From Oscillospiraceae bacterium (GTDB lineage: Bacteria > Bacillota > Clostridia > Oscillospirales > Oscillospiraceae): a stretch of DNA of 7,157 nucleotides. This document shows, in pieces, positions 1 through 5,779 of the stretch (positions are counted from its first letter, which is position 1; every line of letters begins with the position of its first letter). The notes below the pieces were generated by a model. That model was not told where the DNA came from. It made no database searches and saw only the letters and a program-made list of their open reading frames with translations. The position numbers and the translations under genes were made by a program. The stretch is from positions 1 to 7,157 of the forward strand of contig CACXHI010000079.1 in the NCBI GenBank assembly GCA_902767395.1, in the 5' to 3' direction.

Positions 1-807
1 ATCGACAACGACCTCTACGGCACCGACCACTGCCCCGGCTTCGCCTCCGCCGCCAAGTATATCGCCACCTCCTTCATGGAGGTCAGTCGTGACTGCCACG
101 TTTACGACGTGGGCATGATCACGATCATCGAGTGCATGGGCCGTCACGCCGGCTGGCTCACCGCCGCCGCCGCCCTCGCCGGGGAAAAGGGCGACGGACC
201 CGACCTGATTTATCTGCCCGAGGTGGACTTCGACATGGATCGGTTCCTCGCAGACGTCAAGCGCGTCTACGCCGAGAAGAAGAACTGCCTCGTCGCCGTG
301 TCCGAGGGCGTCCACTACGCCGACGGCTCCTTCGTCTCCGAGGCGAAGACATCCGGCACCGACGGCTTCGGTCACGCCCAGCTCGGCGGTCTGGCCGCCC
401 GTCTGGCCGCCATTGTCAAGGCCGAGACCGGCGCGAAGGTGCGCGGCATCGAGCTCAGCCTGCTCCAGCGCTGCGGCTCCCACTGCGCCTCCGCCACCGA
501 CATTGAGGAGAGCTTCAACTCCGGCAAGATCGCCGTCGAGTCCGCGCTGGCGGGCATCACCGGCAAGATGGTCGGTTTCCAGTGCGACCGCACCAACGGC
601 TACAAGTGCAACTACGTCCTGTTTGATCTGACCGACGTGGCCAACACCGAGCAAAAGGTTCCGCTGAGCTGGATCACCCCCGAGCACAACTACGTCACCC
701 GCGATTTTATCAACTACTGCCTGCCTCTGATTCAGGGCGAGACCAAGCAGCCCAAGGAGGACGGCCTGCCCGCCTTTGTCCACCTGAAGAAGATTTTTGC
801 CGAATAA
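1..807 (+). CDS. 6-phosphofructokinase, probably pyrophosphate-dependent (5' end missing)
   Basis: Phosphorylates fructose 6-phosphate to fructose 1,6-bisphosphate in cytoplasmic glycolysis. The frame is open from base 1, so the 268 visible codons are the C-terminal two thirds of a protein of about 400 residues, and the Met at base 76 is internal. Visible residues 1-4 are the catalytic IDND (the TIDND motif of the family). They are followed by YGTDHCPGF and then ECMGRHAGW at 44-52, the loop that binds the sugar phosphate. IYLPE lies at 70-74, and a later conserved block reads LQRCGSHCAS. ATP-dependent bacterial enzymes usually have MGRHCGY, whereas MGRHAGW and the long form are typical of the PPi-dependent or mixed group, so PPi use is inferred. 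The residue that best separates the two classes, before IDND (K or G), lies outside the window. A terminator follows 12 bases after the stop. The family assignment is very secure; the phosphate donor is not. Confidence 0.95.
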   Translation: MDNDLYGTDHCPGFASAAKYIATSFMEVSRDCHVYDVGMITIIECMGRHAGWLTAAAALAGEKGDGPDLIYLPEVDFDMDRFLADVKRVYAEKKNCLVAVSEGVHYADGSFVSEAKTSGTDGFGHAQLGGLAARLAAIVKAETGAKVRGIELSLLQRCGSHCASATDIEESFNSGKIAVESALAGITGKMVGFQCDRTNGYKCNYVLFDLTDVANTEQKVPLSWITPEHNYVTRDFINYCLPLIQGETKQPKEDGLPAFVHLKKIFAE

Positions 808-819
808 GCAAGCGCCAGC

Positions 820-865
820 AAGGCCGCTCTCCGTTTCAAATCGGGAGCGGCCTTCTTTTGCTTTT
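820..865 (+). terminator. Intrinsic terminator of the phosphofructokinase gene
   Basis: A 10-bp perfect stem pairs AAGGCCGCTC (820-829) with GAGCGGCCTT (845-854) around a 15-base loop, and is followed by the T-rich run CTTTTGCTTTT (855-865). It begins 12 bases after the phosphofructokinase stop. Read on the minus strand there is no U-tract after the hairpin, so it should act in one direction only and would not be expected to stop transcripts arriving from the convergent thioesterase gene. Confidence 0.9.
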
Positions 866-870
866 GGAAT

Positions 871-930
871 CGCCTGCCACGTCAAAACGTGGGTGCGCGT
901 CTTTGGGCGCTCAATGCAGCGCCCCTACAA
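871..930. repeat. Hairpin-rich intergenic repeat-like element A
   Basis: Two hairpins lie side by side. One has the stem CCACGT (877-882) and ACGTGG (887-892) with a CAAA loop. The other has GGGCGCT (905-911) and AGCGCCC (918-924) with a six-base loop. On the minus strand the right end reads TTGTAGGGGCGCTGC, a start resembling that of element B at 1704-1783 (GTGCAGGGACGAGC). I infer that both belong to the class of small palindromic intergenic repeats common in Oscillospiraceae-like genomes. The right end overlaps the 3' end of the thioesterase gene, whose stop codon (913-911) lies at the edge of the loop. The true element boundaries cannot be fixed from a single copy; tandem ATTGCC copies at 936-947 may belong to it. 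Confidence 0.5.
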
Positions 931-1681
931 TCCCGATTGCCATTGCCGATTCTCTATCCCGCTCTGCTTTGATCAGTACGGCGGGCTTTCCGTCGGGCAG
1001 GAGGGCCGCCAGCTCGCAGCCGGTTTCGGTCTCGCGGCGGCGGACGGTGAGGACGTCGCCCTCGAAGCAGGGAGTGCGGAAGCTGATTTCGATTTCCCCC
1101 TGCGGGAAGTCGGACAGGGCCGTCCCGGACAGGGTGCCGAGCACGGCGCGCAGATAGGCAACGTTGTTCATGTGTCCGCCGAGGTCGATATCCGTCGCGC
1201 GCACCCGGTACGTCCCGACGGTCTCCGCTTCGGAGAAATCGGGCTTGATACGGGCAAAAGGCGCGGGGTATTGGGCCTGCGCCGCCAGCTCCAGCTCCGC
1301 CGGGAAGATTCCGGTCATGGGACAGAGCTTGCCGGTGGCGGTTTCGATCACCGCCCACTCGGTTTTGCCCTCGGCCAGCAGCTCGCCGCCGGCTTCCATG
1401 CGGTACTCGCGGATGGCGCGCACCCGCTCCGGGACAAGCGGCCGGGTGGAGACCGTAACCGTCTCCAGCATCCGAGGACGGCGAAGGACGTGGATCTTTG
1501 TCTTGACCGTGAGCCAGAACAGCCCCCGGCCGAACATCGCGTCCGCGCCGACGCCGAGCCGCTCGGCATGAAGGGTGGCAACGTCCATAAACTGCGCGAA
1601 CAGATCCGGGATCGACAGCTTCATCTCCCGGTCGCAGACCGAGGGCAGGACGATCATTTCACGGGTCATTTGTGCTTCCAT
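911..1681 (-). CDS. Acyl-ACP thioesterase (Fat-like, double hotdog)
   Basis: Hydrolyses acyl-ACP to free fatty acid and ACP in the cytoplasm, ending or diverting fatty acid synthesis. The product is 256 residues, normal for bacterial members. The first hotdog half spans about residues 8-125 (FGRGLFWLTVKTKI at 50-63, then STRPLVPERVRAIREY). The second half carries the family signature DIDLGGHMNNVAYLRAV at 164-180, with the likely catalytic His170. I chose the ATG at 1681 because a GGAAGGAG site lies just upstream; the longer open frame to 1783 would be translated from inside a repeat element. By eye, positions equivalent to plant FatB catalytic Asn and Glu are Gly168 and Pro204, while the neighbouring Cys205 is kept. 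The last ten or so residues (about MAIGIVGALH) are encoded in repeat-like DNA. It converges on the phosphofructokinase gene. The family is clear; chain-length preference is unknown. Confidence 0.85.
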   Translation of the reverse strand: MEAQMTREMIVLPSVCDREMKLSIPDLFAQFMDVATLHAERLGVGADAMFGRGLFWLTVKTKIHVLRRPRMLETVTVSTRPLVPERVRAIREYRMEAGGELLAEGKTEWAVIETATGKLCPMTGIFPAELELAAQAQYPAPFARIKPDFSEAETVGTYRVRATDIDLGGHMNNVAYLRAVLGTLSGTALSDFPQGEIEISFRTPCFEGDVLTVRRRETETGCELAALLPDGKPAVLIKAERDRESAMAIGIVGALH

Positions 1682-1703
1682 AAGCAGCTCCTTCCAATTC
1701 GAT

Positions 1704-1783
1704 GTGCAGGGACAAGCAGCGCCTGTCCGCTCGTTTCGACCCGCTCCAGCGTATTGGCGGACGAGCACTGCTCGTCCCTGCAC
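1704..1783. repeat. 80-base inverted-repeat element B
   Basis: Two 26-base arms (1704-1729 and 1758-1783) are inverted copies matching at 22 of 26 positions, around a 28-base centre. The right arm contains a near-perfect palindrome, GGACGAGCA then C then TGCTCGTCC (1759-1777). The left arm folds more weakly on itself through GGACA (1710-1714) and TGTCC (1724-1728). The element fills most of the gap between the NusG-II gene (stop at 1796) and the thioesterase start (1681). It has no coding potential and is too small to encode a transposase, so it resembles a MITE-like or REP-like repeat. No T-run follows the hairpins, so an intrinsic terminator role is not supported. Copy number cannot be judged from this window. 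Confidence 0.7.
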
Positions 1784-1795
1784 TTTGGGTGATCG

Positions 1796-2152
1796 TCACC
1801 GTACCACGCCGTCTACTGCGCCGTCGTCAGAAAACTGGATGCTCACCCGGTTTGGCAGGCAGACGATGGGCGGGTTGGTGTTTTTCTCGCCGCAGCGGAT
1901 GCAGTCCCCGTCGGGGCAGGAGGCGGCGGTGACGGCCAGCTTGCCGCCATGGACGGTCAGATCGTTCCAGCCCTCCGCGGACTCGATCCGATAGGTCGCG
2001 TCCACGGAGAGATCGACGGTACGCACCGGTGCGCCGTCGGCATAGACAGTCGCGGAGGCGGCAGGGGAGACGGACAGGAATTGCAGGGCAGTCAGAGCCG
2101 CCAAAGCCAGAAAGACGGCCCCCAGCAGGAGGACCCACGTCCGGGTTTTCAT
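1796..2152 (-). CDS. Membrane-anchored NusG domain II protein
   Basis: A 118-residue protein with one N-terminal hydrophobic segment (about residues 6-27), followed by a small domain matching the NusG domain II family. The family hallmark CPDGDC at 79-84 and IVCLPNRVSIQF at 96-107 are present, with cysteines at 79, 84, 87 and 98. Despite the name, it lacks the transcription-factor NGN domain and should face outside the membrane. In Clostridia this domain commonly sits beside apbE and Rnf-like or FMN-binding genes; its exact role is not established. The ATG at 2152 was preferred over an upstream Met at 2212 because it gives a clean signal anchor and creates an ATGA overlap with the apbE stop, implying translational coupling. 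A link to exported flavoprotein maturation is inferred from that pairing. Confidence 0.8.
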   Translation of the reverse strand: MKTRTWVLLLGAVFLALAALTALQFLSVSPAASATVYADGAPVRTVDLSVDATYRIESAEGWNDLTVHGGKLAVTAASCPDGDCIRCGEKNTNPPIVCLPNRVSIQFSDDGAVDGVVR

Positions 2153-3162
2153 CGCGCCACCGTATAGACAGGCCGCTCGCCGGGGGTGACGGTCAGGCCG
2201 GGGGTGATCCAAACGCTTCCGTCTGCCTCCATCCAGATCGCTTCAAAGTCCCCGCGCTGCCGCCAGAACGCCTCGCCCGCTTCCCGTCCCATCACAAAGA
2301 GGGCCGTGGAGAGGCCGTCGGCAAAGAGGCCCGTGTCCGCCACCACGGTGACGGAGCGGAGCGTCCCCTGTACCGGGGAAAGAGTCTTGGGATTCAGAAT
2401 GTGGCAGTAGCGCACGCTGTCCTGCATAAAATAGCGCTGATAATCTCCCGAGGTCACGACGGCCTTGGAGCCGGTGAGCTCAAGCGTCAGGGCGTAGTGC
2501 TCCATATCGTCCGGGTCCTGCACGCCGATCACCCATGCCGAGCCGTCCGGCTTGGAGCCGACGGTCTGGACGTTGCCGCCCAGAGAGAGAATTCCGGAGA
2601 GCTCCGCGTCCTCCATCCGTCTGCGGCAGAGGTCGGCGGCGTAGCCCTTGGCCAGCGCGCCGAAGTCCAGCTTGGTTCCCTCCGCAAGAGAGACCGACGC
2701 TTCGCTCAGGGTGATTTTATCCATGCCCACCTTGTCGCGCAGAGCCTCCAGCTCGTCGGCGGGAGGGATACCGTAGCTTTCGGTGGTGAAGCCCCACGCC
2801 CGGGAGACGGGATAGAGAGTGATATCCAGCGCCCCGTCCGTCTGAGCCGAAATCTTCTGCGCCTCGGAAACGAGGGAGACGATCCGCACGTCGTCCGTCC
2901 GACCGCTTTCGTTCAGCGCGGTCACGGCGCTGTTCGACGAAACCGCCGAGAGCGCCTGATCCAGCGAGTTGATGATACTGGTCAGATCGGTCATCACTGC
3001 GTCGTCCCGGTCTCCGTAAAGACGCAGCTCCATTCGGGTATCCATGGCCCAAATGGTGGTATCCGTCGCAGCGGGGACCGTCACGTTTGCTTCCGGGAGT
3101 AAATTGCAGGCGCTCAGCAGCAGGGCGAGCGCCGTCAGGAGAAACAGCAGTCGTTTTTTCAT
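2149..3162 (-). CDS. apbE: FAD:protein FMN transferase, ApbE lipoprotein
   Basis: Transfers FMN from FAD onto a Ser/Thr of target proteins outside the membrane, as in RnfG/NqrC-type and other exported flavoproteins. The 337-residue product begins with a lipoprotein signal (KKR, hydrophobic core, lipobox LSAC with Cys19). The ApbE signature blocks follow in order: SSNSAVTALN (75-84), DGALDITLYPVSRAWGF (109-125), KLDFGALAKGYAADL (164-178), LSLGGNVQTVGSKPDG (192-207), VVTSGDYQRYF (235-245), CHILNPKTLSPV (253-264) and ADGLSTALFVMG (281-292). Asp282 and Thr286 in the last block are the expected metal-ligand positions. The ATG at 3162 has AAGGTG upstream and gives the proper signal peptide; the longer open frame to 3228 adds a 22-residue leader that would bury it. 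The stop overlaps the next gene by 4 bases. No flavinylation substrate is encoded in this window. Confidence 0.95.
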   Translation of the reverse strand: MKKRLLFLLTALALLLSACNLLPEANVTVPAATDTTIWAMDTRMELRLYGDRDDAVMTDLTSIINSLDQALSAVSSNSAVTALNESGRTDDVRIVSLVSEAQKISAQTDGALDITLYPVSRAWGFTTESYGIPPADELEALRDKVGMDKITLSEASVSLAEGTKLDFGALAKGYAADLCRRRMEDAELSGILSLGGNVQTVGSKPDGSAWVIGVQDPDDMEHYALTLELTGSKAVVTSGDYQRYFMQDSVRYCHILNPKTLSPVQGTLRSVTVVADTGLFADGLSTALFVMGREAGEAFWRQRGDFEAIWMEADGSVWITPGLTVTPGERPVYTVAR

Positions 3163-3239
3163 AGGGCACCTTGATTCTTTCATCGTTTCATTGTTTCCTT
3201 GGTTCTTCCGCACGGCTGCATGGCGCACACTGCGCGCCG

Positions 3240-3839
3240 CTATGATTCCAGTGCCATCTGGAGATAGGGATTCTCGCGGCGCTCGGCAGCGAGGGTCGTC
3301 GCATCGCCGTGACCGGGGTAGACCCTGTAATCGCCCTCCAGCGCGGCCAACCGACGCAGGGAGGCGCGCATCTCGTCCCAGCTTCCGCCGGGAAGGTCGG
3401 TCCGCCCGCAGGAGCCGGCAAAGAGGGTATCCCCGGCGAAGAGCTGATCGCCGCAGAGGAAGCAGACGCCGCCCGGCGTATGACCGGGGGTATGCAAAAC
3501 CCGGAGGCGGAGGCCGTCGAGGTCCAGCGTCTGTCCGTCGGCCAGATCATGGGTCCACTCCAGCCCGTGCGTCAGCCAAGAGGGCAGGGCCCGGTCGGCA
3601 GGGTGGGCATAGAGCGGCGCGCCGGTTCGCTCGCAGATTCGCGGTGCGTCTCCGCCGTGGTCAAAATGGGCGTGGGTCAGGAGGATTGCCCGGACGTGCA
3701 GACCAAGGGCCTCGATCCGGGCCAGCACCAGCGTCGCGTCGTCGCTCGGGTCGATGACTACGGCGGCACGGGTATCCTCCGCGTATAAGATGTAACAATT
3801 GGTGTTGATCGAGCCGACGGTCAGAGCGGTCAGTTTCAT
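3240..3839 (-). CDS. MBL-fold metallo-hydrolase, glyoxalase II-like
   Basis: A 199-residue cytoplasmic metallo-beta-lactamase-fold hydrolase of the small glyoxalase II (YcbL-like) subgroup, expected to hydrolyse thioesters such as hydroxyacyl-glutathione or a related thiol adduct. All dinuclear metal ligands are visible: THAHFDHGGD (His56, His58, Asp60, His61), LHTPGHTPGG (His120), FAGDTLF (Asp137) and YPGHGDATT (His177). The motif GRTDLPGG at 145-152 and the ending ERRENPYL are typical of the subgroup. It lacks the C-terminal glutathione-binding extension of classical glyoxalase II, so the physiological substrate is open. The ATG at 3839 follows AAGGAG with good spacing; the longer frame to 3896 has no comparable site. 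It is 77 bases from apbE and 73 from the DUF6054 gene, so co-transcription is possible but not shown. Confidence 0.92.
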   Translation of the reverse strand: MKLTALTVGSINTNCYILYAEDTRAAVVIDPSDDATLVLARIEALGLHVRAILLTHAHFDHGGDAPRICERTGAPLYAHPADRALPSWLTHGLEWTHDLADGQTLDLDGLRLRVLHTPGHTPGGVCFLCGDQLFAGDTLFAGSCGRTDLPGGSWDEMRASLRRLAALEGDYRVYPGHGDATTLAAERRENPYLQMALES

Positions 3840-3912
3840 AGAAGTCTCCTTGTTTCCTTCTTGCGGCGCAGAGGCGTGACCGTCGCGCACGAACAAAGGA
3901 ATGATTTCCGTG

Positions 3913-4251
3913 TCAGGCTTGGACGATTTCCCGGAAGCAGTCCAGGAAGGACTCCTCCCCCCAGGTATTCACCTTAAAGAATCTGGCGTTGCTGCCGCCC
4001 GCCGTGATCGCGGAGCAGGCAATCGCGCCGTCCCGTCCCTGAAACAGCGTGACGGTCAGGCTGAGCCGGTTGCCTCCGGCCATGCTGTACCGTTCAAATA
4101 CCAGAACGCTGCACCGGGCCGTTCCGTCTTCCGAGCGGAAATCGCTCCGATCCTCCAGCGAGGCGGTGGCGCTTCCGTCCAGAATGCCGTCATGAATCCG
4201 TGCAAGCCACGCATCAAAATCGCCGTGGAGGGTCATTTCAAGCTTTGCCAT
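3913..4251 (-). CDS. DUF6054 family protein
   Basis: A 112-residue soluble protein that I recognise as resembling DUF6054, a family of small Firmicute proteins of unknown function. Conserved-looking blocks are LHGDFDAWLARIHDGILDGSATASLED (8-34), VFERYSMAGGNRLSLTVTLF (51-70), SAITAGGSNARFFKVNTWGEESFL (80-103) and a short helical tail. There is no signal peptide, membrane segment or metal-binding cysteine cluster. The ATG at 4251 is preceded by AAAGGAA at suitable spacing. It starts 57 bases after the uracil permease stop, beyond a probable terminator, so it may have its own promoter, although only about 40 bases are available for one. No function can be assigned from sequence. Confidence 0.8.
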   Translation of the reverse strand: MAKLEMTLHGDFDAWLARIHDGILDGSATASLEDRSDFRSEDGTARCSVLVFERYSMAGGNRLSLTVTLFQGRDGAIACSAITAGGSNARFFKVNTWGEESFLDCFREIVQA

Positions 4252-4291
4252 CTGGTTCCTTTCCGTCCCAAGAGGGGACCTTTCGTTGTGG

Positions 4292-4320
4292 AAAAACGGG
4301 AGGCAATGTTACGAATTGCC
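4292..4320 (-). terminator. Probable terminator overlapping the permease stop codon
   Basis: On the minus strand GGCAAT (4320-4315) pairs with ATTGCC (4307-4302) across a seven-base loop that contains the permease TAA. The stem can extend by a G-U pair and, past a mismatch, two G-C pairs. TCCCG and then five Ts (4296-4292) follow. The stem is short and its lower part imperfect, so partial readthrough into the DUF6054 gene is likely. Confidence 0.5.
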
Positions 4321-5742
4321 CGCCTTCTTCCGGCTCAGGAGCTTATTGACCACGATGCCGAGGATCAGGGCGCAGGCGACGGTGCGGATCTCCACCGCGC
4401 CGAATTTTACGATCAGGCCGCCGACGCCGGTAATCAGGATCACGGAGGCGGTAAACAGGTTGGCGTTCTCGTTGAGGTCCACGTTCTGGAGCATCTTCAG
4501 ACCGGAGACGGCGATGAAGCCGTACAGCGCGATGCAGACGCCGCCCATAACGCAGCTCGGAATGGATTGCAGGAAGGCGATGAAGGGGGACAGGAAGGAG
4601 ATGGCCATGCAGAAGAAGGCCGCCAGCCAGATCGTCCCGATGGAGGCGTTGCCGGTGATGGCGACGCAGCCGATGGACTCGCCGTAGGTGGTGTTCGGGC
4701 AGCCGCCGAAGAAGGCGCCGACCATGGAGCCAACGCCGTCACCCAGCAGGGTGCGGTGCAGGCCGGGGTTCTTGAGCAGATCCTGCTCCACGATGGAGGA
4801 GAGGTTCTTGTGGTCGGCAATGTGCTCGGCAAAGACCACGAAGGCCACCGGGACGTAGGCCGAGAGCAGGGTGACAAAGTAGCCCCAGCTCAGCTCGGAG
4901 AAGGCCCCCCACGCCTCGTCAAAGGTGAAGCGCGGCACGGAGAGGAAGGATGAGAGGGAAAGCTTGGAGAAGCAGTCTGCGAAGGGCTGGAAGCTGATGA
5001 CCTTCAGCGCCTCGTTGCCGGTGGCGTCCCCGATCAGATAGAAGATGCAGGCACAGGCATAGCCCGCCAGAATGCCGAGGATGAAGGGAATCAGCCGGGC
5101 CATTTTCTTGCCGTAGGTGGCAAACAGCACCGTGGTCAACAGGGTCACAAGCCCGCAGATCAGGCAGACGTAGACCGAGCCGGTGGACTTGCTGACAAGA
5201 TTCTCAACGATGGAGGGGATGCCGTTGTTCAGCTCGATGCCGTATTCCATCGTCTGCTCGGTGACGCTGCTCTTGAGCAGGTCGGCAATCGCGTTGGGTG
5301 CCAGCGAAAGGCCGATGATCGCAACGGTGGGGCCAATGACCACGGGCGGCATGAGCTTGTTCAGCCAGTCGGTGCCGAGGGTCTTGGCAAAGATTGCCAG
5401 AATCACATAGACAAGACCTGCCAGCACCGCGCCGAGGATCAGGCCCAAATAGCCGAGGCTCGCGCTGGCGGCGCCGGCGAAGGCCGAGCACATGGAGCCG
5501 ATGAAGGCGAAGGAGGAGCCGAGGAAGACGGGGCTCTGCGAGCGGGTGAACAGGAGGTAGATGATCGTGCCGATGCCCGCGCCGAAGAGGGCGGCGGCGG
5601 AGTCCATGTGGGCGCCCATCGCCTGATTGATGACTGCCGGGACAGCCAGCGTGGCCGCCATGATTGCCAGCACCTGCTGGAGCGCAAAGACAATGCGCTG
5701 GGAAAACTTGGGCTTGTCCTGAATGCCGTAGATCAGCTTCAT
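4309..5742 (-). CDS. uraA: Uracil permease, NCS2 (UraA-like) family
   Basis: An inner-membrane nucleobase:proton symporter of 477 residues, somewhat longer than E. coli UraA (429), partly through longer loops around 155-185 and 250-285. The NCS2 core is present: QQVLAIMAATLAVP at 22-35 and MPPVVIGPTVAIIGLSLA at 131-148, then AEHIADHKNLSSI at 305-317 with the substrate-binding Glu306. DLLKNPGLHRTLLGDGVGSMVGAFFGGCPNTTYGESIG at 321-358 contains the second key Glu355. The block after AEH and the NTTYGE motif match uracil permeases rather than xanthine/urate members. About 12-14 hydrophobic segments are visible. The ATG at 5742 follows GAGAGG. It lies 37 bases after the aldo/keto reductase stop, so the two are probably co-transcribed. 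No pyr genes or recognisable PyrR leader are nearby, which is unusual for uraA/pyrP. Confidence 0.92.
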   Translation of the reverse strand: MKLIYGIQDKPKFSQRIVFALQQVLAIMAATLAVPAVINQAMGAHMDSAAALFGAGIGTIIYLLFTRSQSPVFLGSSFAFIGSMCSAFAGAASASLGYLGLILGAVLAGLVYVILAIFAKTLGTDWLNKLMPPVVIGPTVAIIGLSLAPNAIADLLKSSVTEQTMEYGIELNNGIPSIVENLVSKSTGSVYVCLICGLVTLLTTVLFATYGKKMARLIPFILGILAGYACACIFYLIGDATGNEALKVISFQPFADCFSKLSLSSFLSVPRFTFDEAWGAFSELSWGYFVTLLSAYVPVAFVVFAEHIADHKNLSSIVEQDLLKNPGLHRTLLGDGVGSMVGAFFGGCPNTTYGESIGCVAITGNASIGTIWLAAFFCMAISFLSPFIAFLQSIPSCVMGGVCIALYGFIAVSGLKMLQNVDLNENANLFTASVILITGVGGLIVKFGAVEIRTVACALILGIVVNKLLSRKKAGNS

Positions 5743-5779
5743 GGGAAATCCTCTCTTTCTTTTCGTTTCAAAGTGATTG

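Noticed and set aside
253..264. ApbE sequence HILNPKTL in place of the textbook HIxDPxTG considered as a defective active site
   Set aside because: These numbers are ApbE residue positions, not bases. Firmicute ApbE proteins often have Leu after PxT here, and the metal-ligand block ADGLST is intact, so loss of function is not supported.
1682..1783. Upstream start at 1783 adding 34 residues to the thioesterase
   Set aside because: The added residues are encoded in inverted-repeat element B; a strong GGAAGGAG site precedes the ATG at 1681.
797..1792. 331-codon plus-strand open frame from the pfp end across the thioesterase
   Set aside because: It runs through a terminator, two repeat elements and the antisense of the thioesterase, and has no plausible ribosome site or domain.
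2029..3102. 357-codon plus-strand open frame opposite apbE
   Set aside because: It is antisense to a gene with complete ApbE motifs and a lipoprotein signal. The translation is Arg/Gly/His-rich with no recognisable domain, as expected from GC-rich antisense frames.
3222..3238. Small hairpin GGCGC/GCGCC between the MBL and apbE genes as a terminator
   Set aside because: The stem is only 5 bp and no T-run follows on the minus strand, so it was not called.
4265..4279. GTCCC/GGGAC hairpin just upstream of the DUF6054 ribosome site
   Set aside because: It is a 5-bp stem with no U-tract. It could slightly affect translation, but the evidence is too thin to list as a regulatory element.
3901..4953. 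350-codon plus-strand open frame opposite DUF6054 and uraA
   Set aside because: It spans two real minus-strand genes and their gap, and gives a low-complexity Asp/Gly/Glu/His-rich product caused by codon bias of the permease.
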